Shown one piece after another: positions 21,201 through 33,200 of a stretch of DNA of 64,000 nucleotides; the first letter of the stretch is position 1, and every line of letters starts with the position of its first letter. The stretch comes from Formicarius rufipectus. Lineage: Eukaryota; Chordata; Aves; Passeriformes; Formicariidae. The position numbers and the translations under genes are program-made. The notes under the pieces are model-generated. The model was given only the letters and a program-made list of their open reading frames with translations. It had not been told where the DNA came from and made no database searches. The stretch lies in contig VXAU01000944.1 of the NCBI GenBank assembly GCA_013399695.1, forward strand, positions 204,151 to 268,150, read 5' to 3'.

Positions 21201-24200
21201 AGCTCTGGCTCTAAATTTCTTTTGCTTCTAGTAGAAGTAAATGTTAGATTGAGTAACAGCTTGGTTTTACTGAAATCAATTTGCCATATACCCGGATAAA
21301 TTCCAGTATTTACTCATATATGTATTGCTTAGTATTATAAGGGAGCTGTTAATGTAACTGTAAATGAGTCATGCTTTTCTGTGACATGTTACATACCTAA
21401 TGAAGTGGACAAAATTACACAAACTTGATTTTATTATCCTTGCATTATTTTAAAGTAGATAGTCTTATAGAAGTTTAAAGAATCTTGCAGAGTTGTTTTA
21501 GTATTTGAGATATGACTTCATTTTTGGTGCATAGAACGATATATGAGATTGTGTTTCATTGAATGATTTGTTTCTGTTTTTATAGGCACAGAGAAGAGGA
21601 TTGTTAAGGATTATGAATTTAAGATTTTACAGCAGGCGGGGGACAGAACAGGTATTAAGGTCTAGGTTTACCTCAGAAATGTATTTTACTAATATAATTC
21701 TCTATTAGTGACTATCTGAGTAACTGACTGAAAGTAGGTTTTGATTTATGCAACTTAGCATTCTCTTAAATTAAGGCTAAATGTTTGTTATTTTTGATTA
21801 AATGGAGAAGCTTGCCATTTATTTGGCTTTCTTAAAAATCACATCAGTTCATCATCTGAAATCACTGGATTTCAGGAACAGGTCTGGAGATGTAGATTCA
21901 ATATTAAGTGTAAACTCATATTCAGAAAGGAAGGTGTTAGAAGCCCCCTAGTTATTTGTTAATGATTGTAATAATGATAGCATGTTAGTTGTGTTTCTTC
22001 TTGTAAAATGTATAAGTAGGTTGTGATGAAGTTTCTCAAATACACCCACCCCCAAGAGAGAAGAGGAACAAAACTGTCTTCTGCACTACCCCACTCCCAC
22101 GAGAAAACTACAAAACCCCCTCGACTTACAGCTCAAAATTTTCATACAAATTGGAGATGAAAAAATGAGTGGATTCAAACTAATCATTCATGGTGTAAAT
22201 AGGGCAGACACAGAGAATTGATTTCTACAGTCTGAGATACTATGGAAACATTTTGCTAAGTAGCTTCAAAAGTTTATTATGGGTCAGACTTCTACTACCA
22301 TGATGCATGTGAACCTAATGAAACTGCTGAATGAGAATCAACTTGTTCTTAGCAAAACCTGGTGATGGGTCTTGTATTCTCCTCTCCTGAGTTAGTGAGT
22401 GAGTGTTAGAATGTCATGCTGAGGTGTAGGTATGTGCTTTCTGTGTTTCTGTGGCTTGGTACTCAGCGTTCGTGGCTTTCTTCTACATGCTTTAGGAGCT
22501 GCAACACCTTCTCTTATCTCTTGTCTACTAACTGTGTGTAGCCTTTGATTCCTTTTTCTAGCCCCCTTTCCCTCCTTGTAAAATATGTTTGCCCTTCCTT
22601 TGCTTCACAAGGAAAGAACAGTAAAGAATGTGTCTACCACCCTCATCCTGAGAGAAAAAATGGTTGATCTGAGTTACATGGACTTTGGAAATTACTGTAA
22701 TAGATTTTTTTGAATGTTTAGGTGACTGATAGAAGAAGTTGCATGCTAGATTGGAAGGGGAAATCTTTCTGAATCTCTCAAGGGTGGAATGGGGAGAGAT
22801 TTGATTTCCTTCACTGAAAATATAAAAGGGAAAACTGAAGGAAACATTTTGTTACTGAAAAGCTACTGAGTGTAGCTGTACTAAACTTCAACTTCATTGC
22901 ACTTTTCAATACCAGATCAACAAAGAAAATCAGAGACTGTTTTTGATCCTTGAATGTTTTGATCCAATTTCAGAGATTATGGCTTTAATATGTAAGGTAT
23001 AATTTGTGTTCTTAGTGGGAAATTAACATTAGGGTTAGGGTGTGACAGCACAGCAGATAAAGAACTTGTATATTGGAACTAGCTGTACTGGAATTGGATT
23101 CTTCGGATTCCTGACTTAAGTCACACTTAGAAAATATTAAGTGCCAACCTGATAAAGTTTTCAAAATATTTACTTTGCAGTTCCCTTAAGTTGCCAAGCT
23201 GTTTACCGTGGCTGTGTGGCCTGCTTTGCCAAAAGACTGATTAATTTTTATAGATACCAGTGCTTGAGTGGTAAATTTGAGTGTGTTAATGGCCGCCCAA
23301 TATTTAAATGCAATAGCAAGAGAGTTACTACTGAGTACTGAGTAAACATTTACCTATTTTTAAAATCTGTGATTTTTATCGCTGATCAGTTATTGAGTGG
23401 ATTATATATTTTAGCTATGTGTTTCTAAGTCCTTCAGCAATCTTTTGTTCTTTGTCCTTTGTTTATGCAAATTGCTTTGTAGGCATGTACAATTCCTGGG
23501 CAAACCACAGTTGAAAGTACAGTACTCTGGCTGCATGAGAATATAATCAGAGAATACTTAGGAAATTTTTCTAATATAAATAATTCTGAGTTGATTTAAA
23601 AAAGCCCCTTAATGCTCTCCTTTTCAATTAAAAATCCAAGGCTTGGATTGAAGCAGTGCTCTCATAGCTGTAAACCACTGTACAACAGTGAGCAGATTTT
23701 GTGGTAGTCATTTGAACTTGGCCTAAGAAATAAAATAAAAATGGTAACAATAACTCAAATGTAAACAAACTACCTGAAAAGAATATTTATATCTTTAAAT
23801 GATACCTACCACAAATGTTCTATGGAAATGCCATTAAAACTTCTTAATTGATGGATGTCATCTAACTTTTCTATACTTCATTTATGTTGGGTTTTTCCAA
23901 GAAGGGAGGTGCTGGCTGAAAATTTTGTTACCTGAACAGTCGGACAGTTTTAACATTATTGTAGGTGAATCTTTATTAGGAAATTTTATTAAAAAATGTA
24001 GTTTTTGGGAACCTGCATCTTGCTGAATTTCAGTGAAAACTAGACTGTCTAAAAACATACTGATCTTTCTGAAAACATAGAACTTGTGTTGGGAGCATGG
24101 GGAATAAATATGAAATGTGTTTTCAGAAATGGTTATTCATTGTCAGTGGCTCTAAATTTGAGTTTAAAATTTGAGTGTATAGTTAGAGGGTCTTGTGGAA

Positions 24201-27200
24201 ATAGCTTATAGATCCAGTTGTAGTTATGTGGGATTTCATGAATCCTTAAGGAAATATTTTGTTAGAAGTATGTTTTACCTCTTAAGATATCCAGAGCTGA
24301 AGGGGAACTTAATCCAGAAGAATTTTTGTAGCCTTGATGAAGTTTACCTACAGATGTTGAATTATTTCATCTGTATGGACTTCATCTGGTATTTGCTACC
24401 TTGCTGCTTAGTCTTTAGTAACAAAGAGTAACTCTTTGTTACTCAGGAGATTCTTAAATTCTGATTCAGTGTCCTGAAATGAACAGTGTGCTCCTGTGTC
24501 TTCAGGTGTGTATTTCTGGTACCTTTTTTATCTCTGTTTTTTAAAAAAAAATTAAATATTTGATGTGTAATAGTGCCCACCCAGAAGTTTGCTCTTAGGG
24601 AGGAAGAGCAGTACTAAACTGTGTTTTAGTAACAATCTTCCTTGGGTGGACCTGATAAACAGTCAGTAGAAAGCTGAGGCTGCTGAATATTTTTCATTTT
24701 CTTTATAAAGAATAACCTGCAGTTTTCCCTCTAAGCAGCTCTGCGTTGCTGTCAGGGGCGTTCTTTTTAGGAATGCCACACTTCAAAGTTTTATTTGCTG
24801 TATAACAACGTGATACAGAAGTTCACATTCCTAAAGATTTGTTCATGCTAAGTGGTGTTCTTCCTTTATACAGGTTGGTTTTACTCTTCCGTGCCAGAAA
24901 GATATCTCACTTTTATTCTTTCAGAATAGGTTTTTTTTTAATTTTATTTTAAGGGATGTTTCAGGATCGGAGATTTTACAATCTTTTTCCCTAAAATAGA
25001 AAAAAATATTTTTGGAGGAATTCTTTTGGGTATTCCTTGGTGTGTATTTTTGTTGTTGTATGTTTGCTTACTTTGGCATAATGTTTGGCAGGATGGAGTT
25101 TTCAAGATGAATCTTTCTCCTGATGGAGCTCTTCTGGCAGCTATTCATTTCTCAGGAAAACTGACAATCTGGTCTATTCCATCTCTCAGACAACAAGGAG
25201 AATGGGACCAAACTGATCAGGTAAGAAGGATGTACATGGTTAGAAAATTGAATTATTTGTCTTAATCTTCTGGATATGTGTTTCCATAGGAGATGAGAGT
25301 AGTTCAGGTAACTATGCCTTAGCTGCATTCTAGCTTTCCAGTCGACTGTGCTTTTCAAGAGGCCTATATTTACTTTTGTAGTAATCTTTCTATGTTTTAA
25401 CCATCAAGTGCAAACTTGAAAAATTAAGATGAAGAACCAATTATGTTGCAATGAATTTTTCATGAATCATTTTGGTGCCAAGTAGGTGACACTGTTAGGA
25501 GTAGATTGAAATGCTATTATAAAATTGGAGACCTACACAGGTAAATTTAATTGAATGACTGAAACAAAATTCTACTGGATGTTTAATGTATTCTATTCCT
25601 CCCTCAAAATTTCTCTTGCTTTCTTCCTGATAACAGTCTAGAATAGTTTGTTAATCAGTTTGGTATTGAGTTCCATTGTTTCTACAGGAATTGTGTGCAA
25701 AAGTAGAGGAAGTTAAATTAGAAACTGCTCAGACACTAGCAAAGTTTTATGTGACTACAGTGAATTTAAACACTGGGAATTGAAAATTAATTAGTTTTCT
25801 AAGAGAATTCCAAATAATGATTACACTTTCTGGGTAAAGATAAAATTTTATTTTAGTGAGGAAATGCACTTTGAAAAGTGACAAAACTGAAATGATGCAC
25901 ACTATCATGTGAAGGATTCCAGTTTTCCTCCCGTTAATTTTTTGACTAATAGATCACTGAATCATACAGAATATGCCGAGTTGGAAGGGATCCAGGAGAA
26001 TCATCAAGTCCAACCCTTAACCCTGAACAGGATCATCCGCAAGAGTCACATCATGTGCCTGAGAGTATCATCCAAATGCTTCTTGAACTCTGTCAGGCTT
26101 GGTACTGTGACCACTGCCCTGGGGAACCTGTTCCAGTGCCCCACCACCCTCTGGGTGAAGAACCTTTTTCTAATATAACCCTCCCCTGACACAACCTGAG
26201 GCCCTTCCCTCTGGTCCTGTCACTGGTCACCACAGAGAAGAGATCACTGTCTGTCCCTCCTTTTCCCCTCACAAGGAAGTCGTAACTGCAATGAAGTCAC
26301 CCCTCAGTCTCCTCCAGGCTGAACAGACCAAGTGCCCTCAGCTCTTCCCCATATGGCAACACTTCAAGGCCCTTCATCCTCCTCATGGCCCTCCTTTGGA
26401 CACTCTCTAATGGCTTAATGTCTTTCCTAAATTGTGGTGCCCAAAACTGCACACAATATTCTGCCCCAGTGCAGAGCAGAGCGGAGCAGAGCGGGACAAT
26501 CCCCTGCCTCGCCCAACTGGCGATGCTGTGCCTGATGCCCATGACACAGCACATGACATGGTTGGCCCTCCTGGCTGCTAGGGCACAAAATTTTGCCCAT
26601 GCCAAGTTTTTTTTTCTTGCCAAGAGAGGGATTTGAACATGTGCCTGCAGAGCACAAGGTATTCCCCAGGCCACTGAAAAGCTTTTAAATACTGTGTGTT
26701 ATGTTCTAAACCTACAGGACATGAGCCAATACCACTTTCAAACAGGGTAACCAAATGGGATTGAAATGCAGTTTCAAGCTTATTTAGAAAAATATTTTTA
26801 AAAAACAAGAACAAAAACCAAATAAGCGAAAAACAGCAAGAGAAAATCCAAACCCTCAAAAAATTCCTGCTTTGGAGTTGGGTAGAGTGTTGTGTATGTA
26901 TATGTGCATATTCATTTGTCTCTGTTTTTAATATACACTTCAGACAGTTTTTGCTCAAGGCTACTCACAGTGAGTTCTATTTTTTCTTTCTTTTTAGCAG
27001 TAAATACTATGTGTTCCTAAGGAATATTTGGGGCTTTATAGTTCAGTGAGTGTGATTTAAAGGCATATTCAGTAATTGACTGTGCTCAGAATTATTTTTA
27101 TAGGTGAAATTGGTGTCCAGTGCTGACGTATGTTTTCATAAATATGTGTGATTCCTGTGTAATCTTCACCCAGACATATTTGTGAAATTAACTCTAGAGC

Positions 27201-30200
27201 GGCCTTGTGTTTACTTTCAATTAGTAGACTTTGGTTGTCTGAGCTGTATAATCTACCTGTGCTTCCATGGTGTTGCACTTAGGGGCAGGATTTCTGTTAT
27301 CTGTATTGTAGTTCCCATGTGTTCTCATAGTACTAAACAAAGTGTAAAATGGCAACACAGCAACATAATTCCAAACATCATGGTGCATCGTTAAGTAATT
27401 CTGCTTCTCTTGCACTGGTCTTGAAAATAGCTTTATAGTTATGAAAATAAGCAGAGAAAATACTTAGAGTGCTGTGCTAGACTGATATACAGGGCAAACA
27501 GGAGGACTGTTTTGGAGGTTGTTTTGTAAGCCTTCAGTTCTGTGTGTAGATAGGAAAAGCAAGCACTTGGCTTCTGATTATTGGAGAGCCCTTATTTCAG
27601 AAAACCAGGCCAGGTCTCATAGTACTCTTGTTTTTGAATATGGTGTTTTAGGAATCCAGGAAAATCTGGATTTTTGCCTTGATTTTTTTTTTCTTTTTGT
27701 TTTTATTTTCCTTTAAAAAAAATTTATTATTACTTGTTTTTATTTTGTTTTTGTGATTCTTTTTTTAATTGTCTGGAGAAAGGTGCAATGGCACAACAGG
27801 AGCTGCATATTTATGTTCAGAAAGTTTGAATTTATAGGGAATATTTTCATTGAAAAAATTTATAAATGAGTCAATAGTCGAGTAAATAAACTGATTTGAT
27901 TCTGTGTTTGAAGATCTATTTGCATAGAATCCTTTTTTGTCTCCCTTTTTTTTTTTTTTTAGCCAGGCTATGATGAACTCAACCCAGACTGGAGACTCTC
28001 CAGTGAAAAAAGGAAGAAAATAAAAGGTATGCAATACATTTAGATCATTATTTTATACCACTGTGTAGTTAAAAATAGTAATACAAATATATGAAGCCCT
28101 GAAATGGCTTAAATCTCAATTAGAATGGTTGTCAAAATTGTATGTATGGTTTGAATTTGTGGCGTGGCATAGCTAAATGAGTATCAAAATAGGGTTTTTT
28201 AAGGTTCTCTCTTAGGAATGTAGCAATAACCATAAATATTTCAGTTAGTACAGGATTTCATTGTTTTCTTTCTGTGAATGTCTAATAAATCTTGAAAGCT
28301 AATGTAATTTAAAGGTATCAGTTTAAAATTCTAAAACCAGAGGGCTTTGTTTCCTCTGACTGGATTTGCCTCATGTCAGTCTGTTGTTTTCTGAAAATTC
28401 AGGCCACTGTGTTCAGTCATTTAGCATCTGGTTGTTGCATGGCTGTTCCAAGAGTGCAGAGATCAATAGCTGTTCCATAATCCATTTGCTACTGCTTGTA
28501 TACATCTATATTATTAAAAGATCCCCTGTTTCTTTGTCCTGTTTTTCTTGGTGATTCTGTCTTCGGGTTAATTCATCTGACCTTCATGGGTGGGCTGCTG
28601 ACTAAGCACGACTAGAAAAGTGAGCTGACCTGTTTCTCTGCTGTTTGGGGAAAGATTGTTTTCATCAGAGAAGTGGGAAGTGCCATGTAGTGAACAAATT
28701 GAGCCAGCTTTCTGGTAAATGTTTTGTCCCAACAACTTACCATAATCAGGACAGTCTTGGAAATGCCACCACTTCTGTCTTCCATCCGAGAGACTTTTTA
28801 ATTTGTTTTGTTCATTGAATCTTCCTAACAACATCTTCTTGTAGGCAGTTTTAGGAGCCTTTGTTCATAGTTATTACTTGTTTTCTAAAGCAGTGTAGCC
28901 TTTTCTGGTGTTCATTAGTATTGGGTTTGTTGTCCGGTCAAGAATGGCCTGATAGGTATTGAAGTAGATCTTTATCAAATATATAAAATTTTGTAATATT
29001 TTGTACAAGTAAATTAGTTTGCTGTGAATTCTGTTTTCAAATAAATTATATATATTACATCTGTAATTAAATGTTTTTCTTCTCAGCAACTTTATTTCAA
29101 CAAGAACTGATTTAGTAAAATATAGTTGATATGAAAGAGAAACTTAGTGAATCAAGGTTGTACATATAATAAATATCTTAAATTAGGTAGTATTTCTTAG
29201 TAATTGAAGTCTCTTCTGTTCTTATCTAGTGTTTAAAGTTATCTTTCTTTCTGTGGTGCATTCTTATTTGTTTTAGATAAAGAATCCTATTACCCATTGA
29301 TAGATGTAAATTGGTGGGCAGATAATTCTGTCATCCTGGCTCGCTGCTCTGGTGCATTGACTGTGTCATCAGTCAAGACATTAAGAAACTTGCTGGGAAA
29401 GTCATGTGAGTGGTTTGAGAGTTCTCCTCAGGTCACTTCAGCTCACGATGGAGGATTTCTGAGTCTGGAGGTGAGGAATGTGCAAGAGCAGATACCGCTT
29501 TGGAATGCAGTACAACAGTTTGCCTTTTTATATGTATCTAAGGGAGTGATGTGGTTAAAAAAATAAACTGTTATTACTAATAGAAAAAGTGATAGGTATT
29601 GCAGGGAAATTCTGAACTTGCTGCAACTTAACTGTTGTAATAAAAGCTTGATCGTCAAATAACTTATGGAGAGTAGAGGCTAAAGTCTTAGAGGATGAGT
29701 CTCAATGAGAGGAATCTTACATCAGGAAATATGCTGCATTAAGCTATAGAACATTGTACAGAGATGTCTCCATAGTTCTGTCCTATGTGGGGGTGCAGGG
29801 CACTTAGTGTAATGGCAGATTACTGTGAAGCCTTCACTATTTCACTGTGTGAGAGATGGAGCCTAACATCCAGGAGACAGAAGCTGTCATGGTTTGTGGA
29901 GCATGTTAAGCAAACTGAGAAATAAAGGGTTTAAAGGAGAAGGGGAGGAATGATATTGATTCTGAAATTTGGAGTACTGGAAGTAGAGATGTACTCAGTC
30001 CTCACCAAACTAGTGTAGGTGTTCTAGGTGGATGCTTCTTGTTTGTATTTTCTCTGCAGTGTGAGATAAAACTAGTTCCAAAAAGATTGCGCTTGGAGAG
30101 CAGACATGGTGATGAAGATGAGGGAGAAGATGACTCTGACTCAGATGATGAAACTTCTGCTAAGGACAGATACTTCAGCTACCTGAAACAAGGCCTGTAC

Positions 30201-33200
30201 TTTGTGACAGAAATGGAGCGATTTGCTCCTCCGCGTAAACGACCACGTACTATTACAAAGAATTTCCGCCTTGTTAGTTTGAGATCCACAACTCCAGAGG
30301 AACTGTACCAGAGGAAAGTAAGTATAGAAGGAAAGGTTCTCTCCTAATCAACTTTAGTTAGAAAGAAATTTTTTAATTTTATTTCCTGCTATATTAACAA
30401 AAAGATTGAGGCACATATTTTGGAGAGCCTCTTAATTGACAGCGTACTGTGTCACCTAATCAAAGGGATCATTGTTTAAAACTAGGGTTATAATAATTGA
30501 AATGAAATGATGTTTGGAAGTCACTGAGACACACTGGCTTGGCCGGACTTGGAAGTGTGCTCCTGTCACTCTATACAAACAGTGAAAAACCTCACAATTG
30601 TGTTGAATGAAATCAGTTTAGCTTGTTACTGGCCAGGGCATGGTTTAGCTTTTACTCTGGTGTGGATGTTTTGCATGTTTTTTTGTCATACATGCAAAAT
30701 AGGTCTGAGACTCTCATTCTTACAGAACAAATGCTTCTTAATTCTTGTGGCTATCATAGAACTATTTTGTCTAGGCCATTTCAGTTGTTCTGATGGTAAA
30801 CTAGTGCACTCTATAGCTGTTAAAGTTTCCAGGGAGTGCTGATGTCATACCAGTTACCTAAATAACTTCTTCCTTCGTTTTGAGGGAAAAATCATTTTCT
30901 AGATATGTCCATCTTATTTGAATCTTAGTCATCTTATCTTAAACGAGGCTCTTTCCTACCTGCTTAAGCATACGCACAGTAATTATCCCTTTACCTGTTT
31001 CAACTCACAGAATTAACAATTCATTGTTTAATATGGAAATCAGACGACTTTCATTTTCTTGTGTTTACTTTTTAGATTGATAATGAAGAATATGGGGAAG
31101 CTTTGTCTTTGGCTCAAACGTATGGCCTCGATTCTGATCTTGTGTACCAACGACAATGGAGGAAGTCAGCTGTTAATGTTGCTTCAATTCAAGACTACTT
31201 GGTGGGTTTGTTGTGTCTTTTAGGCTTTCCTACCAGACTGACTGCGTTATCTTCACAGAAATTGAATTCTTCATTGTGTTCTACTTTATGCAACCTGAAT
31301 TGGTGGCAGTTTGGAGATTTGTCCTGCAAATTCCATTTCATGTCATGTGGAAGAGGACATTCTTCTTCATTTAACTGAAGAATTTAACCTTAGAATTTAA
31401 TGATAGTCTTTCTGTTGGAGTATCTTCTAACTTCCATTAATGACAGCATGTTTTCTATATTGTAATCTCTTCCCCCACATGTATCAGTAGATTGCTGCCT
31501 GGTAAATGAGGAACAATAATTGGAAATATGAGTGTTTAAAGAACTTTGCAAGTATTTTAGAAAATTATTTGGAAAGATGAAGTTGGTATCGGTAACTATA
31601 TAGCAAAATCTGAATAATAAAATTTACAGTGAATATTGCTACCTTTAACTAGAGCTTTTGAGTAGAATCCAACATGAGGGATTTTTGGCTTGGAAGAAAG
31701 ACTTCTAACTCAGCAGACAAGTGGTGTTAAAGTTGCACAACCTAATGGTGCTGTAGGAAAAAGTATTCCAAGAGAACAAGAGAAATATCTAATTTTTGGG
31801 GTTTTTTTTCAGGTCAGATATTAGTTGAATGACCAAGTAAGATTTTACTTGTAGAAAGTAAAGAAGTAGCACTTCTTTAACGGGTCTGTAATGTCAACTG
31901 AAGATCATCAGATAAGGCCAATATATTTTGTAACTCTGGTGTCTTTTCTGTCATCAGTCCTATTGACATGATATTGAAAATTACTCTAGCACTATCGTGG
32001 AATACACTTGGTCTATAAAAACTACATTTTACCCCCAAATCATCACTTTTTATTTAGTGTCAGGAGGTGTGATAATTAGAAAGTACAAAGGATTACTTCT
32101 GTTCACTTGTTCTGAAACTTCTCCTAAAACATTTGGTATTTCTGTGCCCTTTTCTGTGATGTACAGTGAGAGAATTACGTTTTTTGTGTTCTCATCTCTT
32201 GTTGGCTCCTGTTGTCAGTCATCAGATGAACCTGATTTTTTTTTTAAGTGGGAGAAATACATCAGAAGACTTTAACATGTCTGTTTTTGTTGCTTTGGAC
32301 TGAACCATGTAACATTATGTCTGTGCTCTTGTTCTTGAACAGAGCAAAATTAAGAAACGCGCATGGGTTCTTCATGAGTGCTTGGAAAGAGTTCCAGAGA
32401 ATGTGGATGCTGCTAAGAAGCTGCTTCAGTATGGCTTGAAAGGCACAGACTTGGAGGCTCTTGTGGCCATAGGGAAAGGAGAAGATGGTGGCAGGTTTGG
32501 GAAGAGTATTTTTGTTTTCATTTTAAAGAATGGTGTATAAAGTAATTTCTAGTAGTTGTCTAAAATTTTTTTCTTATCAACCACTAATGAAAATGCTAAG
32601 AGGCTTTTGCAGGATATAAATAAAGGTAATGCTTTGAAACAGACTATTCTAAAGATAGAGAAGTGCCTGTTCTCATTTACCTTTGTATGTCTATAAAATG
32701 TACCGGTAAATGTAAATGTGCATATGTAAAAAGTGAAATTGCTGTTTATTTTATGCTGCATTTTACCTCTTCTGTGGATGCTCTATAATTTCTTCATCAA
32801 GTGAACTTAATGATGTCACTGTTTTCTATGAGAATCTATTTCTCTTGCCACTTTTTAAAGTTGAAACTAACCCTATCAGTGCTTTTAGTTGTATGTCTTA
32901 ACTGTTGTAATGATGTGTAATGATTAAGCAGAAGCAAGACACAGTAGAGAAAATTCTCCATGTTATTCAGTTCCCAGTGGTAGAAATAGAAGAAGCTGTT
33001 CTTTCTTTGTGTAGTCATCTATTACTGTTGTGTGCTGTGGAGCTGCTACGAATCCCAGTGCTACCTGGGGAATGTAGAAACTTCTCAAGTTTGGCGTTGG
33101 TTTGTTTTAGAGGGGGGCTGGAAACAAGAGGTGATGCCTCTTGATGGCTTGTGATGAGTGCCTACTTGTTTACAACAGAGAAACTCAGAATTTTTCTATT

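Larger units (their letters stand above)
21652..25091 (+). other. NBAS: NBAS intron 11
   Basis: 3.4 kb, AT-rich, no transposon recognised. It contains a two-unit telomeric motif (23029-23040) and a 27-base near-perfect palindrome (24417-24443). Confidence 0.8.

Noticed and set aside
25026..25265. Open frame beginning upstream of exon 12
   Set aside because: Same frame as exon 12 but the leading codons are intronic; a good acceptor at 25091 and human alignment set the exon start.
26297..26674. Minus-strand 125-codon protein
   Set aside because: It is the decayed C-terminus of CR1 ORF2, not a host gene.
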